NCBI GenBank assembly: GCA_964242415.1
Contig: CAXTAT010000007.1
Location: 1-64,000, forward strand
Length of the DNA stretch: 64,000 nucleotides
Direction of reading: 5' to 3'
Source: DASWOJ01 sp964242415
GTDB taxonomy: Bacteria > Pseudomonadota > Alphaproteobacteria > Acetobacterales > Acetobacteraceae
The position numbers were made by a program, and so were the translations under genes. The notes beneath the pieces are model-generated. The model did not search any database and was not told where the DNA came from. It worked only from the letters and a program-made list of their open reading frames with translations. Below, one piece after another: positions 55,246 through 63,515 of the stretch. Position 1 is the stretch's first letter, and each line of letters begins with the position of its first letter.

Positions 55246-56325
55246 CTAGGCGTCCAGCAAGGCCCCTGGCGGAACACGCGTCATCGTTGCAACCCAGCGT
55301 AGTGCGCCGGGCCAGAGCCGCGCCGCCTGCACCGCCAGGCCCGGCGCCAGGCGGCCCAATCGCAACAGGTGCGAGGCCCGGGCGATCTGGCCCGACAGGT
55401 CGCGGCGCATGGCCCGATGATAGGCGGCAGGATCGGCGGCGCGCACGGCGGCGAAGGCGGTGTGCAGGGCAATCGAGACCCCATCGCCGCTGAAGGACGG
55501 GATCACGGCAACCTGGTCGCCAAGACGGTATAGCCCCGGCAGGTCGGCCGCCGCCGGCTGATGAACATAGCCGTAGGGCACCTGGAATATGGCCAACGGC
55601 CGGTCCAGCAACGGTGCCGCGCCGGCGAGCCGCTGCCGCAGGTGCGGCGCCGCCCGCTCCAGGTGCTCCTGCAGGCCGGGCCAGTCCGCGCCTGCCGCAT
55701 TGAAGCGGTCCCGGCGGATTAGCAGGCACAGGTTGGCGACGCCATCCTCGATGAGCTGCAATCCGCCATAGCCGCCAGGGAACAGCAGCATCTCGACATG
55801 CCCGGCCAGCGCCGCAGCCTGGCCAGCGCCCAGCCGGAAGTACATCTTCAGGCCGACAAGGTCCTCCGGCGGCCCGACGGGGGTGCGGCGGACACCGCGC
55901 AGGTCGTGCTTGCCGGTGGCGAGGAACACGGCGCCGCCGGGCAGCCGGCCCTGCCCGGCGACATCCAGGCCCCCCGGCAGGACAGCGCGGACCGCATGGC
56001 CCCGCAGCACCTGGGCGCCCGCCTGCACCGCCGCCGCCAGCAGCGCCGCATCCAGGGCACGCCGGGACAGTCCGTAACCGCGGAAGGGCAGGGACGCCTC
56101 CGCCACCCGGCCCGCATGGATCAGCCGCACCCTGTCGATGGGCGCCGCCCCGAGCGCGGCCAGGTCGATGCCGAGCCGCGCCAGGTAACCCTGCGCCTCG
56201 TGGCTGATGAACTCGCCGCAGATCTTGTCGTGGGCCGCCGCCTCCCGCTCGATCAGCAGCGCGTCCGGGCCGAGCAGGCAAGCCACGGCAGCACCCGCGA
56301 CGCCGCCGCCGGCAATCAGCCCCAT
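55246..56325 (-). CDS. FAD-dependent oxidoreductase (geranylgeranyl-reductase-like)
   Basis: A flavoprotein of about 359 residues with an N-terminal GGGVAGAAVACLL dinucleotide site, the motif DKICGEFISHEA typical of the geranylgeranyl reductase/FixC-like group, and GDQVAVIPSFSGDGVSIALHTA, the second FAD contact, near residue 275. It is the last gene of the type III PKS cluster; comparable enzymes hydroxylate or reduce polyketide phenols or lipids. I use ATG 56325; a GTG at 56370 would overlap the methyltransferase gene by 22 bases. Confidence 0.85.
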   Translation of the reverse strand: MGLIAGGGVAGAAVACLLGPDALLIEREAAAHDKICGEFISHEAQGYLARLGIDLAALGAAPIDRVRLIHAGRVAEASLPFRGYGLSRRALDAALLAAAVQAGAQVLRGHAVRAVLPGGLDVAGQGRLPGGAVFLATGKHDLRGVRRTPVGPPEDLVGLKMYFRLGAGQAAALAGHVEMLLFPGGYGGLQLIEDGVANLCLLIRRDRFNAAGADWPGLQEHLERAAPHLRQRLAGAAPLLDRPLAIFQVPYGYVHQPAAADLPGLYRLGDQVAVIPSFSGDGVSIALHTAFAAVRAADPAAYHRAMRRDLSGQIARASHLLRLGRLAPGLAVQAARLWPGALRWVATMTRVPPGALLDA

Positions 56326-56348
56326 ATTCGGCCCATTACCCGCCAAGG

Positions 56349-57053
56349 TCACCTGATGCGGCTGACGCACAGGCGGAACGGCAGGCGCCAGCGGACTTCG
56401 GCCACGCCGTCCAGCTCGGCCTGGCGCAGCAGCCCCTGCCAGTCCCGCCGCTGGAAGCTGCGCTCGACGCTGATCGCGCCGTCATGCTGCACCATGGGGT
56501 GCCATCCCGCCGCCGCCGACAACGCCCGGAAACCGTGATAGGCCAACGGATGCCGCTGCAGGTCGTTGATGAACCAGCCACGGGCGGCGCTGCGCTCCAT
56601 CCATCCCAGGAACTCGACCACCTGGCCATCCGTCAGGTGATGGGTGAACAGCGAGCTGATCACCACGTCCTGGCCGCCGATCGGTTCGTCGAACAGGTCG
56701 CCGGTCCGGTAGTCGATGGCCATGCTCGGCGGGGTCGCCGCCCGGGCCGCGGTGGCGCTCCACGGGTTGAGGTCAACGCCGGCCAGGTCGAGCGGCACGC
56801 CGACGCGGGCGCCCCAGCGATACAGCCGGCGCAGCATGTCGCCCTCGCCATAGCCCACGTCCAGCACGCGCAGCCGGGTTCCCCTGGGCGCCCGGCGCGC
56901 GACACCCCGCATGAACGCGACAGTGGGCGGGCGGGCCAGGGTGACGGTGTTGACCACCGCGAGATCGCTCAGCACGGCGGCGAACTCGCTGGCGCTGACC
57001 CGCTCGGTGTCCATCCACTCCAGCCGCGGGCTGCGCTGGCGCAGGTCCACCAC
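56349..57053 (-). CDS. SAM-dependent methyltransferase
   Basis: A class I methyltransferase of 234 residues with motif I LRVLDVGYGEGDMLRRL near residue 63, the acidic residue in LAGVDLNPWS, and a C-terminal segment WFINDLQRHPLAYHGFRAL found in methyltransferases next to type III PKS genes. It probably O- or C-methylates the polyketide product. Start GTG 57053 lies 3 bases from the PKS stop; ATG 13 codons in is an alternative. Confidence 0.88.
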   Translation of the reverse strand: MVDLRQRSPRLEWMDTERVSASEFAAVLSDLAVVNTVTLARPPTVAFMRGVARRAPRGTRLRVLDVGYGEGDMLRRLYRWGARVGVPLDLAGVDLNPWSATAARAATPPSMAIDYRTGDLFDEPIGGQDVVISSLFTHHLTDGQVVEFLGWMERSAARGWFINDLQRHPLAYHGFRALSAAAGWHPMVQHDGAISVERSFQRRDWQGLLRQAELDGVAEVRWRLPFRLCVSRIR

Positions 57054-57056
57054 GGG

Positions 57057-58130
57057 CTAGACCCTGGTGAAGCGGAACGTCTCCGCCGCCAGGCCGGGGC
57101 CGAAGGCGATGGCCATGCCGCGGCCCACGGCGTCGCCGGCCAGGATGCGCGCCAGCACGAACATCAGCGTGGCCGAGCTCATGTTGCCCACATCGCGCAG
57201 CACGCCGCGCGAGTAGTCCAGCGCGTCGGCAGCCAGGCGCAGTCCCTGCTCCACGCCATCCAGCACCGTGCGCCCACCGGCATGGACGGCCCATAGCGCG
57301 ATGTCGCGCGGGTCCTCGCCGCGCAACAGCCCGTCGGCGTCGTTGCGGTCGGCCTCGGCCCGCAACGCGGTGGCGATCCGGGCGGGAACCTTGCCGGACA
57401 GGTGCATGTCGAAGCCCTGGTCGCCGATCCGCCAGGTGATCAGGTCCTGAGTGTCCGGCAGCACGGTGGAGCGGAAGTCGTGCAGCGCCAGGCCGTGCGG
57501 CTCGGCGGTGACCAGCGCGGCCGTGGCGCCGTCGCCGAACAGTAGGAAGGTCAGCACCGTTTCCAGGTCCGAGGTCTCCTGCATATGCAGGGAGCACAGT
57601 TCGACGTTCACCACCAGCACGCGGGCGTCCGGGTCGGACCGGATGATGTGTCGCGCCGCCCGCAGCGCCGGCACCCCGGCGTAGCAGCCCATGAAGCCGA
57701 TCATCGTCCGCTCCAGCGCACCGCCCAGGCCCAGGCGGTCGGCGATCACCTGGTCCAGCCCGGGGGCGATGAAGCCGGTGCAGCTTACGGCGATCAGGTG
57801 GGTGATGCCGTCCGTGGCGATGCCGGAGTCGGCGATGGCGGCCAGCGCCAGATCGACGGCGTTGCCCTCATACAGCTTCATGCGCGCCCCGGTGCTGGGG
57901 AAGCTGCCGCGGCGATAGAAGCCGGAGGCGTCCGCGGTGGCGGTGCCGGGCTCACCGGGTTGGAAGTGGGACCAACGGTGGTCGATGGCGCACCGCTCCG
58001 CCATGCGTTCGAAGACCTGGCGCGACTTGTCGTCGGTCAGCATGTCCCGGCCCAGGGTGACGAAGGCGCCGTGCACGTCGTGCGACGGATTGGCGGTGCC
58101 GATGCAGTTGACGTATGCCGTCGCGGTCAT
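57057..58130 (-). CDS. Type III polyketide synthase
   Basis: A chalcone-synthase-like homodimeric enzyme of 357 residues that condenses malonyl-CoA onto an acyl starter. The catalytic Cys is in TMIGFMGCYAGVPAL (about residue 153), Phe/Asp-type block FLLFGDGATAALV follows, His is in WAVHAGGRTVLDGV (about residue 292) and Asn in GNMSSATLMFVL (about residue 325): a complete Cys-His-Asn triad. The ATG at 58130 overlaps a TGA that ends the ketoacyl synthase frame (ATGA). A fatty-acyl starter delivered by the neighbouring ACP and KAS is plausible, giving an alkyl-pyrone or resorcinol-like lipid. Confidence 0.93.
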   Translation of the reverse strand: MTATAYVNCIGTANPSHDVHGAFVTLGRDMLTDDKSRQVFERMAERCAIDHRWSHFQPGEPGTATADASGFYRRGSFPSTGARMKLYEGNAVDLALAAIADSGIATDGITHLIAVSCTGFIAPGLDQVIADRLGLGGALERTMIGFMGCYAGVPALRAARHIIRSDPDARVLVVNVELCSLHMQETSDLETVLTFLLFGDGATAALVTAEPHGLALHDFRSTVLPDTQDLITWRIGDQGFDMHLSGKVPARIATALRAEADRNDADGLLRGEDPRDIALWAVHAGGRTVLDGVEQGLRLAADALDYSRGVLRDVGNMSSATLMFVLARILAGDAVGRGMAIAFGPGLAAETFRFTRV

Positions 58131-59592
58131 GCTGCCACCCCGGCTGCAACACTTGGCGCAGCCCCGGCTGCAACACTTGGCGCAGCCCCGGCTGCAACAC
58201 TTGGCGCAGCCCCGGCNNNNNNNNNNNNNNNNNNNNNNNNNNNNNNNNNNNNNNNNNNNNNNNNNNNNNNNNNNNNNNNNNNNNNNNNNNNNNNNNNNNN
58301 NNNNNNNNNNNNNNNNCCCCGGCTGCAACACTTGGCGCAGCCCCGGCTGCAACACTTGGCGCAGCCCCGGCTGCAACACTTGGCGCAGCCTTGAAGGCCA
58401 GGACGGCGTTCAGGCCGCCGAAGGCGAACGAGTTGCTGAGCGCCGCCTGGATGGGCAGAACGCGCGCCGTGTTCGGGATTGTGTCCAAATCGCACTCCGG
58501 GTCGGCTTCGCGAAAATTCGCGGTGGGGGGAAGCACGCCGTCGCGCAGGGCCATGACGGTCGCCACAGCCTCCAACCCGCCGCCAGCGGACAGGCAGTGG
58601 CCGATCATGCTTTTGTTCGAGCTGGCCGGGGGCGGACGGGTGAACACCTGGCGCAGCGCCGCACTTTCCGTCCGGTCGTTCAGGCGCGTGCCGGTGCCAT
58701 GCGCGTTGACCCAGCCGATCTCCGAAGGGTCCAGGCCGCCGTCGTCCAGCGCGGCGCGTATCGCCGCCGCCGCCCCCGCCGCATCGGGCGCCGTGAGGTC
58801 CGCGCCATCCGCGCTCATGCCGACGCCGGCCAACTCCGCCAGGATGACGGCGCCGCGCCGGAGGGCGTGCTCCCAACTTTCCAGCACCAGGATCCCTGCG
58901 CCTTCCCCGAGCACCAGGCCCGAGCGGTCGCGGGAGAACGGCCGGCAGGTGTCGGCGCTGAGCACCCGCAAGGCCTCCCAGCACTTGAACACGCCCACCA
59001 CGATGGAGGCGTCGGCGCCGCCGGTCAGCACCACGTCGGACCGGCCAAGGCGGATCGCATCGACGGCGCAGGCGATGGCATGGTTGGCCGAGGCGCAGGC
59101 GGACGCGACGGCATACGAGGGGCCGTGCAGCCCGAACTCCATCGTCAAGTGGGATGCCGGGCCATTCGTCATGATCCGGGGCACCGTCAGCGGGTGCGCG
59201 CGCGTGGCGCCCTCACCATAGAATCTATAGTACTCGGCATCGAGGCTGGTCTGGCCGATGACCGCGGCGAGGATGACGGCCCGGCGGTGCGCCTGGGCCG
59301 GATCGGCCTGCAGCCCTGCCTGCTGCATCGCCTCCCGCGCCGCCACGATGGCCAGTTGCGCACCGCGGTCGAGCGTGGGCGCACGGCGGTTGCCAAGGTG
59401 GGCGGCGGGATCGAAGCCGGGCACCTGGGCGGCGATGATGGTGGACAGCCGGTTGGTCGGGATGCCGGTGATCGGCGCAATGCCGCATCGCCCGGCCTGC
59501 ATCGCCGCCCAGACCTCGGGGACCTGCTGCCCCAGCGCGCAGATTGCCCCCAGCCCGGTAATGGCGATGCGCTGCCGGCTAGGATCAAGCAC
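58127..59592 (-). CDS. Beta-ketoacyl-ACP synthase II-like with octapeptide-repeat tail (crosses assembly gap)
   Basis: A FabF-like condensing enzyme. Catalytic Cys in VASACASANHAI (about residue 160), His in VNAHGTGT (about 295) and His in SMIGHCLSAGG (about 332) are present, and the domain ends normally near residue 405 (SNSFAFGGLNAVLAFKA). An unusual tail of AAPSVAAG repeats follows and runs into 100 N. Beyond the gap the same repeats resume and, in the repeat's own frame, end in VAA plus TGA at 58127, overlapping the PKS ATG. The GTG start at 59592 overlaps the ACP stop by eight bases. Confidence 0.85.
58138..58388. repeat. 24-bp perfect tandem repeat array interrupted by the assembly gap
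   Basis: Three full 24-base copies plus 7 bases precede the gap (58138-58216) and three full copies follow it (58317-58388), all identical (unit begins CCCCGGCTGCAACACTTGG). All six frames are open through the unit. The minus-strand KAS frame reads AAPSVAAG. The true copy number is unknown. Confidence 0.95.
58217..58316. other. Assembly gap (100 N)
   Basis: Exactly 100 undefined bases inside the 24-bp repeat, so the length is a placeholder. To keep the repeat in phase the real missing length must be 17 plus a multiple of 24 bases; 100 does not satisfy this. Confidence 0.97.
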
Positions 59593-59863
59593 CAGGCTGC
59601 AGGCCCTCCGCCGGGATCGGGCCAAGCGTCGCCAGGACGTGGCTCACCAGGTCGCCGACAGTCTGGAACTCTGCGCCGGTGCGGTCGGAGACGACGGGAA
59701 CGTCCACCTTGAACCGCTCCTCGATGGCGAAGATGGCCTGAACGAGGTCGATCGATGGGATATTCAGGTCGCTCAGCAACGCGTCGGGCAGCAGGCGGCT
59801 CCGGTCCACCGCCGTTTCGGTGGCGACAATGTCCAGGATTTCATCAGCGCGCGGATCTTTCAT
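59585..59863 (-). CDS. Acyl carrier protein
   Basis: A 92-residue ACP. The phosphopantetheine Ser lies in LSDLNIPSIDLVQAIFAIEE (about residue 37), with the following helix II typical of ACPs; NIPS replaces the usual GADS. It is the first gene of the minus-strand polyketide cluster and overlaps the KAS start, so it is probably the cluster's dedicated carrier. The ATG at 59863 was chosen because the domain begins there. Confidence 0.9.
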   Translation of the reverse strand: MKDPRADEILDIVATETAVDRSRLLPDALLSDLNIPSIDLVQAIFAIEERFKVDVPVVSDRTGAEFQTVGDLVSHVLATLGPIPAEGLQPGA

Positions 59864-59950
59864 CTTAGTGCATCGCCTACCCTGTTGTGTGCGCTTCTTT
59901 ATAGATGGGTTCAACCCCAGCAGGCAAAAGGCGAAGCTGCGACGCTTCTG

Positions 59951-60015
59951 CCCAGTACTGTGTCACCCAGTCCAGTGCTTTGTCACTCAATACCCTGTCA
60001 CGGAACCCTGTCTCA
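59951..60015. repeat. 15-bp-periodic degenerate repeat between smc and the ACP gene
   Basis: Units ending in TGTCA or TCTCA follow each other at 15-base steps (CCCAGTACTGTGTCA, TCCAGTGCTTTGTCA, CTCAATACCCTGTCA, CGGAACCCTGTCTCA), with one 5-base insertion. The rest of the 59864-60065 spacer shows no gene; it should hold the cluster's promoter. Confidence 0.6.
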
Positions 60016-60065
60016 TACGCTGCAATGCGACATGCGGCATTTGTATGGCGCGCTGGACGGCCCGG

Positions 60066-63000
60066 CTATTCGGCCGCAACTGCGTCCACTATCGCCACCG
60101 CCGCCCCCAGGTCCACCGACAGCAGCCGCGACACCCCGCGCTCCTGCATCGTCACCCCATACAGCCGGTCCATCCGCGCCATGGTGAGCTGGTGGTGCGT
60201 TACCACCAGGAAGCGGGTGCCGCCTTCCTGCGCCCCGTTCTCCCGCGCCATATCGTGCAGCAGGGAGCAGAAGCGGTCCACGTTGGCGTCGTCCAGCGGC
60301 GCATCGACCTCGTCCAGCACGCACACCGGGGCCGGGTTGCAGCGGAACACCGCGAACACCAGGCTCAGCGCCGTCAGGGCCTGCTCGCCGCCAGACAGCA
60401 GGGTCAGCGTCGTCAGCTTCTTGCCCGGCGGCTGCGCGTAGATCTCCAGCCCGGCCTGCAGCGGGTCGTCCGACCCCACCATGGCCAGGTGCGCCCGCCC
60501 GCCGCCGAACATGCGGCTGAACAGCGCCTGGAAGTGGCGGTCCACCTGCTGGAACACCGCCTGCAGCCGCTCGCGGCCCTCCTGGTTCAGTTGGCCCAGG
60601 CCGCCGCGCAGCTTGGCAATGGCCGCGGCCAGCTCGTCGCGGTCGCGCTGCACCGCCGTCATCGCGTCCTCGATCTCCGCCGTCTCGATCTCGGCGCGCA
60701 GGTTCACCGGCCCCATGTCGTCGCGCTCCTGCACCAGGCGGGCCAGGGCGGAGCGGGTGCGGTCCTCGGCGGCTTGGGACAGGTCGGCCGGGGCTGGGCC
60801 GGGCGGGGCTGGCAGGGGGGCCAGGGTGCCCTCCGCCTGGGCTGCCACCGCTTCGGCCCGCGCCAGGGCTTCCCGCGCGCTGCCCAGCGCCGCCTCGGCC
60901 GTGCGCGCCGCCGCGGCGGTGGAGGCCGCGATGCGCTCGGCCTCCATAAGCGCCGCCGCCGCCTGCTTGTGCGCTGCCTCTGCCTGACCGAGCCGGGCGG
61001 CATCCTGCTCGGCACGCCGGGCGACCGCGGCAGGTTCGTCCGCGAGGCGAGCCTGCTCGGCGTCGGCCTCCGCGCGCCGGGCGTCCAGGTCGCGCACCCG
61101 GTCGCGTGCATCAACGGCGCGGAACTGCCAGTCCTCGCGCTCGCGTGCCAGCACCGTCCGCCGGGCCTGCCGCGCGGCGTGGTCGCGGGCGGCGGCGTCC
61201 ACCGCCCGGGTGGTGGCGGCGTCCTGCTTGCGGGCGGCGGCCAGGGCGGCGCGGGCCTGCTCGGCTTCGCTGCGCAGCCGGCCGGCGTCGGGCAGGGCCG
61301 CACGCTGCGCCCGGGCCTGGTCCAGGGCCGCAGCAGCCTCCGCCGCCTCGGGCGCAAGGCTCGCTGCCTGCGCATCCAGTTGGGTCAGCTTGGCGGCTGC
61401 CGCGGCGGCTTGGGCCTGCAGGCCCGTGGCGAGCTGGCGGGCGCGGTCGGCCCTGGCCTCGCCGCTGCGGCGGGCAAGGCGGGCCTGCGCGTCGTCGGCG
61501 GCAGCCTGGCGCTCCGCGGCGTCGGCTGATGCGCGCCGGGTCCGGGCGGATTCGGACGCGGCCTCGGCCTCCGCAAGCTCCGTCCGCAGCAGGGTCAGCC
61601 GGTTGCGTTGCTGCAGGCGTATGGCGGCGGCGGTGGGCGTCCCGGCGCGCACGGTGTAGCCGTCCCAGCGCCACACCGCCCCGGCCCGCGACACCAGGGA
61701 CTGCCCGGGACGCAGCTCCGGCTGCATCGCGTCGCCTGCCGCGTCGTCCGCCACGACGCCGATGCCGGACAGCGCACGGCCCAAGGCTGGCGGACCCTGG
61801 ACCAGGGCCGCCAGCGCCTCCCCCGGCAGCGCCGCCGCCGGGAGGGCCGGCAGCGTCCGCCAATGCCGTGCGGCGCCGGGGTTGGCGGCGGCGTCCAGCT
61901 CCCCGCCCAGCGCTGCGCCCAGCGCCGCCTCCAGGCCCGGCGGCACCTGCAGGCGGTCGATCATCGGCGGCCAGCGCTCGCCGTCGGCCACCGCCAGCAG
62001 CTCCGCCAGGGCGCTGGCCTCCGCTGCCAGGCGGGCGCGGGCGGCATCGGCACGGTTCTGCGCCTCACGCGCGGCGGCGGCGGCGGGGGTGGCGGCGGCA
62101 CGGGCACGCTCGGCGCGGTCGAGCTGGGCCTGCGCCTCGCCAAGGGCAGCGTCGGCGGCCTGCTGCTCCGCCTGGGCGGCGGCAATGCGCGCCGGGTCCA
62201 CGACCGCCAGCGCGGCGCGGCTGCGGTCGGCCTGCACGCGGGCCAGGGCGTCGGCGGAGCGGTGTGCCCGCGTCTCGGCCTGCGCCAGCACCTGCGCCAG
62301 CGCCTGGACTTGCGCCGTCACCCCGGCCGCGCGGTCCCCGGCCTCGGCGGCGGCGGCCTCAGCCTCCCGCAGCGCCATGGCGGCCTGCCGTGCGGCCTCC
62401 TGCAACGCCGCCGCCTGGTCGGGGTCTGCAAGGAGGTTCTGTTCCAAATCCGCCGCCTCCGCCGCCAAGCGGGCGTCGGCGCCTGCCGCATCCCGCGCGA
62501 CCTGCTCGGCATGGGCGAGGTCCCGGGCGACCTGCGCACGCCGGGTGCTCGCGGCGGCCAGGGCGTCCCTGGCGCGCCCGGCGGCGGCCTGGTGCCCGGC
62601 ATGCTCCGTCCGCACGCGTTCCAGCGCCGTCCGGGTCTCCGCCTCGGCAACGCGCAGCGCGGGAAGTGCTACGGCGGCGGTGGCGGCCTCGCTTCCCGCG
62701 GTGGAGGACCGGGCGGCTGCGCGGACGACGGCGCCCTGTGCCGCATTAAGCGCCGCCGCCGCAGCATTCCGGGCCGCAACGGCGCGGGCATAGGCCAGGG
62801 CCAGCAGCCCGGCCTCCGCCGCCCCAATCGCCTCCGAAACGGTGCGGTAACGCTCCGCCTGCCGGGCCTGGCTGCGCAGTCCGGCAAGCTGTCGCTCCAA
62901 GTGCTCCCTGGTGTCCTCCGCCCGCGCCAGGTTGGCTTCGGCGGCGCGCAGCTTGCCATCCGCCTCGGCCCGCCGGGCGTGCAGGCCGGTGATGCCCGCG

Positions 63001-63509
63001 GCTTCCTCCAGCACCACCCGCCGGTCGTCCGGATGCGCGCCGACGATGGCGCCGACGCGGCCCTGGCTGACCATCGCCGAGGACCGGGCGCCGCTGGCCA
63101 GGTCGGCGAACAGCGTCTGCACGTCGCGCGCCCGCGCCTCCCGCCCGTTCACGCGGTAGGAGCTGCCGATGCCGCGTTCGATCCGGCGGACCACGTGCAG
63201 CTCGGCCTGGCCGGTGAAGGGGGCTGGGAGGCCGTCGCCCTCCACCACCAGCGAGACCTCGGCCAGGTTGCGGCTGGGGCGGGTGGCGGTGCCGGCGAAG
63301 ATAAGGTCGTCCATCTCCGCGCCGCGCAGGGTGCGGGCGTTGCCCTCGCCCATGGCCCAGCGCAGGGCCTCGGCCACGTTGCTCTTGCCGCAGCCGTTGG
63401 GGCCGACGATCCCGGTCAGGCCCGGCAGGATGTCCAGCGTTGCCGGCTCGGCGAAGCTCTTGAACCCGGCGACGGCCAGCCGGACCAGCCGGGGACGGGA
63501 GACCGTCAA
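60066..63509 (-). CDS. smc: Chromosome segregation protein SMC
   Basis: The ATPase core of bacterial condensin, 1,147 residues. Head motifs are LAVAGFKSFAEP, Walker A GIVGPNGCGKSN (about residue 35), and at the C-terminus the signature LLSGGEQALTALSLVFAVF and Walker B VCVLDEVDAPLDD. Between them are two Ala-rich coiled-coil arms and a hinge (around residues 510-650, GAALGGELDAAANPGAARHW). It is slightly shorter than most SMCs, with very Ala/Arg-biased coils. The start is TTG 63509, the only start codon before the conserved N-terminus, 6 bases after the DsbA-like gene. Confidence 0.95.
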   Translation of the reverse strand: MTVSRPRLVRLAVAGFKSFAEPATLDILPGLTGIVGPNGCGKSNVAEALRWAMGEGNARTLRGAEMDDLIFAGTATRPSRNLAEVSLVVEGDGLPAPFTGQAELHVVRRIERGIGSSYRVNGREARARDVQTLFADLASGARSSAMVSQGRVGAIVGAHPDDRRVVLEEAAGITGLHARRAEADGKLRAAEANLARAEDTREHLERQLAGLRSQARQAERYRTVSEAIGAAEAGLLALAYARAVAARNAAAAALNAAQGAVVRAAARSSTAGSEAATAAVALPALRVAEAETRTALERVRTEHAGHQAAAGRARDALAAASTRRAQVARDLAHAEQVARDAAGADARLAAEAADLEQNLLADPDQAAALQEAARQAAMALREAEAAAAEAGDRAAGVTAQVQALAQVLAQAETRAHRSADALARVQADRSRAALAVVDPARIAAAQAEQQAADAALGEAQAQLDRAERARAAATPAAAAAREAQNRADAARARLAAEASALAELLAVADGERWPPMIDRLQVPPGLEAALGAALGGELDAAANPGAARHWRTLPALPAAALPGEALAALVQGPPALGRALSGIGVVADDAAGDAMQPELRPGQSLVSRAGAVWRWDGYTVRAGTPTAAAIRLQQRNRLTLLRTELAEAEAASESARTRRASADAAERQAAADDAQARLARRSGEARADRARQLATGLQAQAAAAAAKLTQLDAQAASLAPEAAEAAAALDQARAQRAALPDAGRLRSEAEQARAALAAARKQDAATTRAVDAAARDHAARQARRTVLAREREDWQFRAVDARDRVRDLDARRAEADAEQARLADEPAAVARRAEQDAARLGQAEAAHKQAAAALMEAERIAASTAAAARTAEAALGSAREALARAEAVAAQAEGTLAPLPAPPGPAPADLSQAAEDRTRSALARLVQERDDMGPVNLRAEIETAEIEDAMTAVQRDRDELAAAIAKLRGGLGQLNQEGRERLQAVFQQVDRHFQALFSRMFGGGRAHLAMVGSDDPLQAGLEIYAQPPGKKLTTLTLLSGGEQALTALSLVFAVFRCNPAPVCVLDEVDAPLDDANVDRFCSLLHDMARENGAQEGGTRFLVVTHHQLTMARMDRLYGVTMQERGVSRLLSVDLGAAVAIVDAVAAE

Positions 63510-63515
63510 GCGGGG

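Noticed and set aside
58138..58388. 24-bp repeat considered as a CRISPR array
   Set aside because: The repeats are directly contiguous with no spacers and lie in frame inside a coding region; no cas genes.
57952..59625. ORF joining the ketoacyl synthase to an out-of-frame reading of the PKS through the N run
   Set aside because: It depends on the arbitrary 100-N length. The in-phase repeat predicts that the KAS ends at 58127.
61106..62749. Long plus-strand ORF opposite smc
   Set aside because: Arg/Pro/Ala-rich antisense of the SMC coiled coils, an artefact of GC-rich codon use.
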